This document shows positions 18,586 to 26,342 of a DNA stretch of 64,000 nucleotides, one piece after another. Positions within the stretch are counted from its first letter, which is position 1, and each line of letters begins with the position of its first letter. Source of the stretch: Qipengyuania vesicularis. Lineage in GTDB: Bacteria > Pseudomonadota > Alphaproteobacteria > Sphingomonadales > Sphingomonadaceae. Made by a program: the position numbers and the translations under genes. The stretch spans positions 923,001 to 987,000 of the forward strand of contig NZ_JAIGNJ010000001.1 in assembly GCF_019711415.1 (NCBI RefSeq), read 5' to 3'. The notes beneath the pieces are model-generated. The model was not told the DNA's origin, ran no database searches, and saw nothing but the letters and a program-made list of their open reading frames with translations.

Positions 18586-20294
18586 CGAAAAGACTTCTCT
18601 GGCTGGCGACGATCTCGGCGGCGCTGGCTCCCGCTCAGGCAATCGCCCAATCGGACAGTCTCGAATACTTCTCTCGCTCGCATTCGTCGGCCCTGCCCAC
18701 GTTGCTCGATGCCGAGGATCGCACCTATTATGCTTCACTTTTCGAGGCGATCGACGCCCAGAACTGGGACCGTGTCGAGGTCATGCTGTCGCAGCGCGAG
18801 GATGGCCCCCTCCACGGCGCTGCCCTCGCGACATATTTCCTCGATCCCAAGAGCCCGCGGATCGAACTCGCCCGGATCGAGGAGTGGTTGCGCCGCTACC
18901 CGGACAGCGCGCGGGTAGAGGAAATTGTTCGACTGGGCGAAACGCGCGGCCTTTCGTGGAAACCCGGCATGCGCCGCCAGCAATCGCTCGTACGCCAACC
19001 CGGACTTACTCGCCGCACCCTGCCTGCGACGATCCAGGATGGCACCATGCCCGACACGGTTCGGCAGGCAATCCTCTCCAGCATCTCCAGTGACGACCCC
19101 GACAACGCCCGACTCTTGCTCGACGGAGTCGACGCGTCGCTTTCCTCACAGGCCCGCGCCGAATGGCGTCAGCGCGTCGCCTGGAGCTACTACATCGAGA
19201 ACCGCGACGCCGAAGCCTATGGGATGGCCCAACTGGTGTCGCAGGGAAGCGGTCCCTGGGTAGCCGAGGGCTACTGGGTCGCCGGTCTTTCCGCTTGGCG
19301 ACTGGGCGATTGCGCGCGCGCGGCGGAATTCTTTGCCGCCAGCGCTTCTGCGGCAGGGAATCCCGAGCTTGCAACTGCCGCGCATTACTGGGCAGCGCGA
19401 AGCCTGACGCGGTGCCGCAAGCCGCAGCAGGCCGCGCCCCATTTGCGTAATGCCGCCCGATATCACGAGACGCTCTACGGAATGCTCGCGAGCGAGCAGC
19501 TCGGCAAGGAACTGCCTTCGAACCACACCGCACCGGACCTGACCGGTGAGGACTGGCGCAGGCTTTCCGGTGAGCCGGCAGTGCGCGAAGCCGTCATGCT
19601 GGCTGAAATCGGCCGGCGTGATATCGCAGACGAGGTTCTGCGATGGCAGGTTCGCTATGGAGACCCGCAGGATTTCACGGCCCTGACGCGTCTTGCACGT
19701 GCCCTGGGTCTCGCCGGTGCGCAGACTTACATGGCCTACAACGCACCGCGCGGGGAGGCCTCGCCCGCAAACCTGCGCTGGCCGGTTGCCTACCATGTCC
19801 CACACGGTGGCTGGCGCATCGACCCCGCGCTGGCCTTTGCCCATGCCTTGCAGGAATCGAATTTCCGCGAGCGCGTGGTCAGTCCGGCAAACGCCATCGG
19901 GCTGATGCAGATCCGTCCGATCGCCGCGCGAGAATATGCCGCGTCGATCAATATGAGCTCGGGTGCCGACCTCAAGGATCCAAAGAACAATCTCGCCTTC
20001 GGCCAACGCGCGCTCGAAGCCTTGGCTCAGGCCAGCTACACGCGCGGTGCCCTGCCGAAAGTGATGGCAGCCTATAATGCCGGCCCCAGCCCAGTCGCGC
20101 GATGGAACAGCGAGATTAACGACCAGGGTGATCCGCTGCTCTGGATGGAATCGATCCCTTACTGGGAGACCCGTTCCTATGTAGCCATCGTCATGCGAAA
20201 TTACTGGATGTACCTGCGCCAGGCCGATGCCGAGGCTCCGAGCCGCAAGGACCTCGCCGAGAACGACTGGCCGCAATTTCCCCGCAATCGCTGA
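18582..20294 (+). CDS. Soluble lytic murein transglycosylase (Slt70-like)
   Basis: A periplasmic peptidoglycan-cleaving enzyme of 570 residues that forms 1,6-anhydro-muramyl ends. It has a signal peptide (1-22, ending AIAQS), a long superhelical domain of paired helices (about 30-400), and a C-terminal SLT domain with the catalytic Glu in ALQESNFRERV, then GLMQIRPIAAREYA and AYNAGPSPVARW. Length fits the Slt70 family. Start overlaps the UDG-like gene; moaB follows after 12 bases, so the four genes 17.8-21.4 kb may be one transcript. Confidence 0.93.
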   Translation: MTKRLLWLATISAALAPAQAIAQSDSLEYFSRSHSSALPTLLDAEDRTYYASLFEAIDAQNWDRVEVMLSQREDGPLHGAALATYFLDPKSPRIELARIEEWLRRYPDSARVEEIVRLGETRGLSWKPGMRRQQSLVRQPGLTRRTLPATIQDGTMPDTVRQAILSSISSDDPDNARLLLDGVDASLSSQARAEWRQRVAWSYYIENRDAEAYGMAQLVSQGSGPWVAEGYWVAGLSAWRLGDCARAAEFFAASASAAGNPELATAAHYWAARSLTRCRKPQQAAPHLRNAARYHETLYGMLASEQLGKELPSNHTAPDLTGEDWRRLSGEPAVREAVMLAEIGRRDIADEVLRWQVRYGDPQDFTALTRLARALGLAGAQTYMAYNAPRGEASPANLRWPVAYHVPHGGWRIDPALAFAHALQESNFRERVVSPANAIGLMQIRPIAAREYAASINMSSGADLKDPKNNLAFGQRALEALAQASYTRGALPKVMAAYNAGPSPVARWNSEINDQGDPLLWMESIPYWETRSYVAIVMRNYWMYLRQADAEAPSRKDLAENDWPQFPRNR

Positions 20295-20306
20295 GGACGC
20301 ACGCTG

Positions 20307-20834
20307 ATGGGCATCGACGAAAGCCGTACATTCAAACCGGTCAATATCGCTCTGCTGACCATATCCGACAGCCGCACGCGCGCCGACGATACATCGGGAG
20401 ACATCCTGGCCGACAGGATCAAGCTTGCGGGCCACCAGCTCGTTGCGCGCGCAATAAGCCGAGACGACAAGAACGAGATTGCCGCCCATCTCCACCGCTG
20501 GATCGATGACGAGCAGGTCGACGCGGTCATCACGACCGGCGGAACCGGCCTGACGGGCCGCGACGTGACCCCCGAGGTGCTCGACCGGGTGAAAGACAAG
20601 GATGTTCCCGGCTTTGGCGAGCTCTTCCGGTGGCTCAGCTTTGAAACAATCGGCACGAGCACAATCCAGAGCCGTGCCTGCGCCGTGATCGCGCGCGGAA
20701 CCTACATATTCGCCCTCCCCGGTTCGAACGGAGCGGTGAAAGACGGGTGGGACAAGATCCTCGCCGGCCAGCTCGATAGCCGTCATCGGCCCTGCAATTT
20801 CGTCGAGCTTATGCCTCGACTACGCGAACGCTAA
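20307..20834 (+). CDS. moaB: Molybdenum cofactor biosynthesis protein B
   Basis: A 175-residue MoaB/MogA-type protein that adenylylates molybdopterin or acts as a scaffold in cofactor synthesis. The nucleotide/pterin loop is ITTGGTGLTGRDVTPE; LLTISDSRTRADDTSG at the start and ALPGSNGAVKDGWD toward the end are also diagnostic. The start ATG 20307 lies 12 bases after the transglycosylase stop. No other moa or moe gene is nearby. The stop shares one base with the next start (TAATG). Confidence 0.93.
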   Translation: MGIDESRTFKPVNIALLTISDSRTRADDTSGDILADRIKLAGHQLVARAISRDDKNEIAAHLHRWIDDEQVDAVITTGGTGLTGRDVTPEVLDRVKDKDVPGFGELFRWLSFETIGTSTIQSRACAVIARGTYIFALPGSNGAVKDGWDKILAGQLDSRHRPCNFVELMPRLRER

Positions 20835-21397
20835 TGATGTTGCGCTTGCTGCCGATCGTCATTCTTGCCCTTGGGTTTGCGGCATCTCCCGCATCTGCCA
20901 GAGATTGCGAGTTGACCGAGGAACAACGACGCGAAGCAAGCGAGACCGATTGGCAGACCTTCGACCAGGCGGGAGGCATCGCCGGGACCTTCCGCGACCT
21001 CGCCTCGCGCCAATGCTATGCCGAAGCGCTCGAGGCCTATCGGTCCTGGCTGAACCATCACGGAGGATTCCCCGACGGACGTGCGCGGGGCATCGGCCAC
21101 TTCCACATCGGACAGGCACTCGCTTTCACAGGGAATATCGACGGTGCGATTGCGATCATCAGCAAATCCTATCGCGACGTCGACGTCGAAGGCGATGTGG
21201 CGCGCGACTGGAACAATTATGTCGACGGCGTCTTGGGGTACTTCGCCGGCGATCGTCAGCGCATCCGCGATGCACGGGAGAGGCTGTGGACTTCCGACCG
21301 TGCCTTCGCACGGCGACAGGCGGGCGTACTCGATGGGCTCCGCAAATGCATAGACAAGCCTTACGCCACCGCCATGTCTCCAAGCTGTCGAGACTGA
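20834..21397 (+). CDS. Secreted helical protein, TPR-like, unknown function
   Basis: A 187-residue protein of unknown role with a Sec signal peptide (residues 1-22, ending ASARD). The mature part is helical and has a TPR-like turn in the ARGIGHFHIGQALAFTGNID segment, with four cysteines (DCELT, RQCYA, RKCID, SPSCRD) that suggest two disulfides. The start shares one base with the moaB stop. The homologous family appears only in sphingomonads as far as I can judge, but I could not search. Its gene is the last in a four-gene plus-strand run. Confidence 0.7.
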   Translation: MMLRLLPIVILALGFAASPASARDCELTEEQRREASETDWQTFDQAGGIAGTFRDLASRQCYAEALEAYRSWLNHHGGFPDGRARGIGHFHIGQALAFTGNIDGAIAIISKSYRDVDVEGDVARDWNNYVDGVLGYFAGDRQRIRDARERLWTSDRAFARRQAGVLDGLRKCIDKPYATAMSPSCRD

Positions 21398-21431
21398 GTA
21401 ACGCCTCTCTCCTATCTTGCCCTGGCCATAT

Positions 21432-21446
21432 GTTCCGTTTATGTTC
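21432..21446 (+). promoter_or_regulatory. Candidate LexA (SOS) box, GTTC-N7-GTTC
   Basis: The sequence GTTCCGTTTATGTTC matches the alphaproteobacterial SOS box GTTC-N7-GTTC exactly. It ends six bases before the ATG of the radical SAM gene, where a bound LexA would cover the ribosome-binding region and promoter. No Shine-Dalgarno is visible there. Whether LexA binds is inference; the half-sites are only four bases each and this pattern can occur by chance. Confidence 0.5.
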
Positions 21447-21452
21447 TCGTAA

Positions 21453-22553
21453 ATGGAGCACCGACTTGAACCTCGAATATCTGGACGTGGCGCACAATCG
21501 GGCAGCGTCCCGACCCGCTTCGGTCTTGCAAAGCGCGAGACGGATGGTGACTGGCGCGACTACATGGAAACGCTTGACGGTCCACCCGTAAAGCTGCGCA
21601 CGCAGGTGACCGAGGAACATCCCAAGACCATCCTCAGCTTCAACCAGTCGCCCGACATCTTCTTCGACCGCTCGATCAATGCTTATCGCGGGTGCGAGCA
21701 TGGCTGCGTCTATTGCTTTGCCCGCCCTACCCATGCCTATCACGACCTGTCGCCCGGCCTCGATTTCGAGACGCAGTTGTTCGCCAAGCCAAACGCCGCT
21801 GAACTGCTGCGCGCAACGTTGGCGAAACCGAAATACCGCCCCAAGCCGATCGCGATGGGGACCAACACCGATCCCTACCAACCGATCGAGGGCGATTACC
21901 GGATCACGCGGCAGATTCTCGAAGTCTGCCTCGATACGCGTCATCCCGTGACGATCACCACCAAATCCCACCGTGTGCTCGACGACCTGGAACTGCTTGC
22001 GGAAATGGCGGAGCGACGCCTGGTTGCAGTGGCAATCTCGGTGACAAGCCTCGATCCGCGGCTGTCAGGCATGCTCGAGCCGCGCGCAGCTTCTCCTGCC
22101 AAGCGACTCGCAGCATTGGAAAAACTGGTCGAGGCAGGCGTGCCAAGCCATTGCTCCGTCGCGCCGGTGATCCCCGCCATCACCGACGAGTTCATGGAAG
22201 AAATCGTCCAGCGCGCAGCTGCTATAGGCGTCGACAGCGTGGGCTGGATCCCGCTGCGACTGCCACACGAGGTCGCCCCGCTGTTTCGCGAATGGCTTTC
22301 GGTCCATTTCCCCGAGCGCGGCGACAAGGTGATGAGCATCATCCAGTCGATCCGCGCCGATGCTACGGGTGGGGGGAAGGACAACGACCCCAATTTCTTC
22401 TCGCGCCTCAAGCCGACAGGCGTGTGGGCCGACCTCTTCCGCTCAAGGTTCAGACTGGCCTGCAAACGCGCTGGCCTCGGCAAGGCGAAGTTCGAACTGG
22501 ATTGCACGCAGTTCAGGCCGCCCGCTGTGGGCGGGCAACTGCGGTTGCTATAG
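21453..22553 (+). CDS. PA0069-family radical SAM protein (SPL-like)
   Basis: A 366-residue radical SAM enzyme related to spore photoproduct lyase. The cluster cysteines C81, C85 and C88 lie in RGCEHGCVYCFARP, followed by YHDLSPGLDFE; AIAMGTNTDPYQP and the SVTSLDPRLS strand are conserved in the PA0069 group. The N-terminal SGRGAQSGSVPTRF is also typical of it. Function is unknown in this group; repair of a DNA photoproduct is a reasonable inference, strengthened by a candidate LexA box before the ATG. It lies alone between a secreted protein and an opposite-strand membrane gene. Confidence 0.85.
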   Translation: MEHRLEPRISGRGAQSGSVPTRFGLAKRETDGDWRDYMETLDGPPVKLRTQVTEEHPKTILSFNQSPDIFFDRSINAYRGCEHGCVYCFARPTHAYHDLSPGLDFETQLFAKPNAAELLRATLAKPKYRPKPIAMGTNTDPYQPIEGDYRITRQILEVCLDTRHPVTITTKSHRVLDDLELLAEMAERRLVAVAISVTSLDPRLSGMLEPRAASPAKRLAALEKLVEAGVPSHCSVAPVIPAITDEFMEEIVQRAAAIGVDSVGWIPLRLPHEVAPLFREWLSVHFPERGDKVMSIIQSIRADATGGGKDNDPNFFSRLKPTGVWADLFRSRFRLACKRAGLGKAKFELDCTQFRPPAVGGQLRLL

Positions 22554-22558
22554 TCTTG

Positions 22559-22837
22559 CTAGGTTCCGTCCGAAAAGATCGAACGAACGGACTTGCCGAA
22601 CTGCCACCCAACAACCGCACCCAAGCTTGGCCAAAGTGGACCAAAGAAGAATTCCAATGGGCTCGTTGATCTAAGCGCTTCAGGATTTTGACTTTGCCAG
22701 ATAGACACGTAGATCACCATTCCGACTGGAACCGCCAGCAATAGCGAACAGCCAATTCGTTTCGAGGGCGCAAGTGCGCCGACAATCGAGCCAAACACGC
22801 CACCAAGAACTACCAAGCTCATGATGGAAAGGGACAT
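22559..22837 (-). CDS. Small two- or three-helix membrane protein
   Basis: A 92-residue protein with three hydrophobic segments (about 4-22, 28-46 and 62-80) and no known domain. By count about 53% G+C over 22681-22800, lower than its neighbours. It overlaps the DUF1330 stop by one base (TGATG), so it is downstream in that operon, and its own stop is five bases from the convergent radical SAM stop. I cannot assign a function. Confidence 0.6.
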   Translation of the reverse strand: MSLSIMSLVVLGGVFGSIVGALAPSKRIGCSLLLAVPVGMVIYVSIWQSQNPEALRSTSPLEFFFGPLWPSLGAVVGWQFGKSVRSIFSDGT

Positions 22838-23265
22838 CAGAATCCTTCTCCTGCACTTCCTGGCTTGAACCGCACCAGCCTGCTGTCAGCCAGTGCCGCC
22901 GTGCGATTGACCACCGCCTTCTGGTAGTCCGCATCCTTGATCATCTCGAAGAAGGCGCCGGAATTCGGGTACTGCGCCACGAAGCCATCGTGCCACTGCA
23001 TCGCTTCCGGCCCCGTAACCACCGTCTGGAACGTGCCGCGCCAGACGATCTCGCCGCCCACGCGGCGGAAGATCGGGCCGCTGGTCTTGCCGTATTCCTG
23101 GTAGGCGCGCTGTCCGCTCCAGCCCTTTCCGGCGTGCTCGTGACCCTCAGGATACGCGGCCTCGTCCCTGTACTGCAGGAGGTTGAGCATATGGATCGGC
23201 TCGTCGCGCGGGAGGTTCTTGAACGCCTCGAAATTAGCGCGGCTCGGGTCGATGTAGCTGGTCAT
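22837..23265 (-). CDS. DUF1330 domain protein
   Basis: A 142-residue soluble alpha/beta protein of the dimeric alpha-beta barrel class named DUF1330. Conserved pieces are HMLNLLQYRDEA (residues 25-36), the GGEIVWRGTFQ strand and FFEMIKDADYQKAVVNRTAAL. The family is of unknown biochemistry, though relatives of the fold bind small hydrophobic compounds. The ATG follows a GAGAATT-type site. It is 12 bases after the SDR gene stop in the same direction, so they are probably cotranscribed. Confidence 0.85.
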   Translation of the reverse strand: MTSYIDPSRANFEAFKNLPRDEPIHMLNLLQYRDEAAYPEGHEHAGKGWSGQRAYQEYGKTSGPIFRRVGGEIVWRGTFQTVVTGPEAMQWHDGFVAQYPNSGAFFEMIKDADYQKAVVNRTAALADSRLVRFKPGSAGEGF

Positions 23266-23277
23266 GGCAGAATTCTC

Positions 23278-24144
23278 CTAGATTGCCGATCCGCCGAGGA
23301 AGGTGTCGATCACCATCCTTTGCTGCTTGCGGCCATCGGGATCGGTTTCGGTCTTGAAGCGGCAGAAATTCTCCGCCCAGGACGATGTTCGTGCTCGGAC
23401 GGGTGGATTGTTACTCGCCATGATATCGAGCACCACTTGCGCCACCTCGCCCGGGGTCTGGTAGAGCCCCTCGTATTCCGGTCCCGAACGATCGCTGAGA
23501 TAGCGCTTCAGGATCGGAGCATAAGCGTCATCCAGCATTCCTCCGGACTTGGCGATATGCTCCCTCACATTGGCGGCAAACTCGCTGCTAATTCCGGCCG
23601 GCTCGATGGCGGTGAAATGAAGGCCGAAGGCAGGTCCGGCGTAGCTGGCGAGGCCTTCGATGTAGCCCTCAACGGCGAATTTCGAGCCGCAGTAGATCTC
23701 GTTGAAGGGTTGGCCGACGAGACCGCCGATCGAAGTGATCGCGACCACATGCCCTGCCCCTGCTGCACGCATATGCGGGAGAACTGCTTTGGTGCAGCGC
23801 ACGACCCCGTGAAAGTTCGTATCCATCACCCATTGGACGTCCGATTCCTCCGCCTGCTCGGTCGAGCGCACAAAGCCGACACCCGCATTGCACACCAGCG
23901 TGTCGATCCTGCCCTCCCGCTCGATAATCTCACTTACCGCAGCATCGATCGAAGCCTGGTCGCAAACGTCGAGTTCCAGCAATTCGACGCTTGTCCCTGC
24001 GGCCTCGGCCATCTTGTCGAGCTCGCCTCGCTTCGAGAGGTTTCGCATCGACGCATAGCTCTTCCAACCAGCCTTGGCCGCGGCAACGGCAATGCTGGCG
24101 CCAAGGCCGGTGGAACACCCCGTAGTCAGTACGATCTTCGACAT
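23278..24144 (-). CDS. Short-chain dehydrogenase/reductase
   Basis: A classical SDR of 288 residues. The NAD(P) loop is TGCSTGLGASI near residue 8, NAG is in VCNAGVGFV, Ser in ITSIGGLV and the catalytic YxxxK is in YCGSKFAVE. It would oxidise or reduce an alcohol/ketone substrate, unknown. Starts 13 bases after the pseudouridine synthase stop, with GGAGAAACACC before the ATG as ribosome-binding site. Belongs to the minus-strand run rluE-like, SDR, DUF1330. Confidence 0.9.
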   Translation of the reverse strand: MSKIVLTTGCSTGLGASIAVAAAKAGWKSYASMRNLSKRGELDKMAEAAGTSVELLELDVCDQASIDAAVSEIIEREGRIDTLVCNAGVGFVRSTEQAEESDVQWVMDTNFHGVVRCTKAVLPHMRAAGAGHVVAITSIGGLVGQPFNEIYCGSKFAVEGYIEGLASYAGPAFGLHFTAIEPAGISSEFAANVREHIAKSGGMLDDAYAPILKRYLSDRSGPEYEGLYQTPGEVAQVVLDIMASNNPPVRARTSSWAENFCRFKTETDPDGRKQQRMVIDTFLGGSAI

Positions 24145-24156
24145 GGTGTTTCTCCT

Positions 24157-24702
24157 CTAGACGTTCACGCTACGCCATTCTCCCGGCTTCAATCCGTCGA
24201 CGCTCCAGTCCCCGATGCGCCAACGGATGAGACGCAGGGTTGGCAGGCCCACGGCGGCGGTCATACGGCGGACCTGGCGGTTCCGGCCCTCGGTGATCTC
24301 CAGCGCGATCCAGCTGTCAGGCACGCTCTTGCGAAAACGGACGGGCGGATCGCGGTCCCAGACCGCGGGTGGATCGATCCGCTTGGCTCGTGCGGGCCGG
24401 GTCATTCCGTCCTTGAGCTCCACGCCGCGGGCCAGTTTCTCCAACGCCTCGTCCCCCGCATCGCCCTCAACCTGCACGAGGTAGGTCTTGGCCATCTTGT
24501 AGCGCGGTTCGGCAATGCGCGATTGGAGCCGTCCGTCATCGGTCAGCAGCAACAAGCCCTCGCTATCCTTGTCGAGCCTGCCCGCAGGATAGACGCCCGG
24601 CACATCGACCAGATGCGCCAGCGTGTCCTCCACGCCATCCTTGCCCCCAGTGAACTGCGAGAGCACGCCATAGGGCTTGTTGAGCAGGATCAGCCGGCTC
24701 AC
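24157..24702 (-). CDS. rRNA pseudouridine synthase, RluE-like
   Basis: A 181-residue RsuA-family pseudouridine synthase with no S4 domain, as in RluE. The catalytic Asp is in PAGRLDKDSEGLLLLT, with KTYLVQVEG and EGRNRQVRRMTAAVG as further family motifs. It begins LILLNKPYGVLSQF after a GTG, which overlaps the acyl-CoA synthetase stop as GTGA (24699-24702); a longer in-frame version overlaps the synthetase and is rejected. The likely target is a 23S rRNA uridine, but TruA/B-like or 16S targets cannot be excluded by sequence. Confidence 0.9.
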   Translation of the reverse strand: MSRLILLNKPYGVLSQFTGGKDGVEDTLAHLVDVPGVYPAGRLDKDSEGLLLLTDDGRLQSRIAEPRYKMAKTYLVQVEGDAGDEALEKLARGVELKDGMTRPARAKRIDPPAVWDRDPPVRFRKSVPDSWIALEITEGRNRQVRRMTAAVGLPTLRLIRWRIGDWSVDGLKPGEWRSVNV

Positions 24703-26297
24703 GCCTCTAGCTTGTAGTCGGCGAACCGGTCGCGCAGGTCCTTCTTGCTGATCTTGCCGGTGGCGGTGTGCGGGATGTCGTCGACGAATTCGACCGCATC
24801 GGGCAGCCACCACTTGGCGACCTTGTCGGAGAGGAAATTCGTCACTTCTTCCGCGCTGACATCCTGACCTTCCTTCTTTACGACGAAGAGGACCGGTCGC
24901 TCGTCCCATTTCGGGTGGAACATGCCGATACACGCTGCCTCCGCGACGGCAGGATGCCCCACTGCGGCATTTTCCAGCTCAACCGAGGAAATCCACTCGC
25001 CGCCGGACTTGATTACGTCCTTGGTGCGGTCGGTTAGCTGCAGCGTGCCATCGGGGTGCAACATGCCCACATCGCCGGTGTCGAACCAGCCATCCTGCGT
25101 CGTGGCGTCCGCTTCGGCCTTGAAATAGCGCCTTACGACCCACGGCCCGCGGATTTGAAGCGCGCCGGAAGTCTCGCCATCGCGCGGGAGGACCTTGGTG
25201 TTGTCGTCGAGATCGACCGTGCGGAGTTCCACGCCGAAGATCGGGCGGCCCTGCTTCATGGTCTTGGCGACTTTTTCGTCGAAGCTGAGCTGGTCCCAGT
25301 CGTGCGTAGGGCCACCGACGGTGCCGATGGGCGAAGTCTCGGTCATGCCCCATGCGTGCTGAACGCGGGTGCCGTTCTTCATTAGCCGCTCGATCATGAA
25401 CCTGGGCGCTGCAGATCCACCGATGGTAGCGGCCTTGAGCGGCGGAAGGTCGATCCCTTCCGCGTCGCAATACTGGAAGTGCGCGAGCCAGACGGTCGGC
25501 ACTCCGGCACTGTCGGTCACGCCTTCCTTGATCATCATCTCGTGCAGCACCGCAGGATCGTTGACCTGGCTGAAGACGAATTTGATGCCTGCCATCGCGC
25601 CCGCATAGGGAAGACCCCAGCTGGCAGCGTGGAACATCGGCACGACGGGCAGCATCACGCTCGCCGAACTGAAGTTGAAAGCGGCGGGCTGGAGGCCGGC
25701 GACGGCATGCATCACCGTGCTGCGATGCTCGTATTGCACGCCCTTGGGATTACCCGTGGTACCGCTGGTGTAGCAGATCATGCAAGGATCGCGCTCGCTA
25801 CCCTCGACCCATTCGAAATCGCCATCTTCTGCGGCGATCCAGTCCTCGAAAGCGGCCGTATGCTCGCCGCTGTCGAAGCAGATGTAATGTTCGACGTTGG
25901 GCCAGCGATCGCGCATTTTGTCTATAATGGGCTGGAACATCGCGTCATAGATCACCACGCGGTCGTCGGCGTGGTTGACGATATATTCCAGCTGGTCCTC
26001 GAACAGGCGCGGGTTCACCGTGTGGAGCACGCCGCCCATACCCGCGACACCGTACCAGCTCACCAGGTGGCGCGAATGGTTCATGGCAATGCTGGCGACC
26101 TTGTCGCCTGGCTTGAGCCCGAGCTTCTGCAGTGCCTGCGCCATCTTTAGAGCATCCCGGCGGATGCCGGCCCAGGTGGTCCGGGTTTCGCTTCCATCCG
26201 CCCAACGGGTAACGATTTCGCGATCGGGTGCCTCACGTGCCGCGTGGTCGATCACATGCGTCACGCGCATGGTCCAGTCCTGCATCGCTCCGAGCAT
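24699..26297 (-). CDS. Medium/long-chain acyl-CoA synthetase
   Basis: An AMP-forming ligase of 532 residues that activates fatty or similar acids as CoA thioesters. The AMP loop is CYTSGTTGNPKG near residue 185, the MTETSP strand follows HAWG, and the C-terminal domain ends TATGKISKKDLRDRF with the catalytic lysine. ATG 26297 is preceded by GGAGAG nine bases away, better than the in-frame start at 26342. It overlaps the next gene as GTGA. Chain length is not readable from sequence. Cytoplasmic; feeds beta-oxidation with ETF-QO at 16-17.7 kb. Confidence 0.93.
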   Translation of the reverse strand: MLGAMQDWTMRVTHVIDHAAREAPDREIVTRWADGSETRTTWAGIRRDALKMAQALQKLGLKPGDKVASIAMNHSRHLVSWYGVAGMGGVLHTVNPRLFEDQLEYIVNHADDRVVIYDAMFQPIIDKMRDRWPNVEHYICFDSGEHTAAFEDWIAAEDGDFEWVEGSERDPCMICYTSGTTGNPKGVQYEHRSTVMHAVAGLQPAAFNFSSASVMLPVVPMFHAASWGLPYAGAMAGIKFVFSQVNDPAVLHEMMIKEGVTDSAGVPTVWLAHFQYCDAEGIDLPPLKAATIGGSAAPRFMIERLMKNGTRVQHAWGMTETSPIGTVGGPTHDWDQLSFDEKVAKTMKQGRPIFGVELRTVDLDDNTKVLPRDGETSGALQIRGPWVVRRYFKAEADATTQDGWFDTGDVGMLHPDGTLQLTDRTKDVIKSGGEWISSVELENAAVGHPAVAEAACIGMFHPKWDERPVLFVVKKEGQDVSAEEVTNFLSDKVAKWWLPDAVEFVDDIPHTATGKISKKDLRDRFADYKLEA

Positions 26298-26342
26298 TCG
26301 TGCCTCTCTCCTTGTGTCCCACCCCTCTCCCGGGGCGCTCAA

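Noticed and set aside
19146..20786. A 546-codon open frame opposite slt and moaB
   Set aside because: It spans two real plus-strand genes and has no family motif.
22990..24717. A 575-codon open frame opposite the SDR and pseudouridine synthase
   Set aside because: Both minus-strand genes have catalytic motifs.
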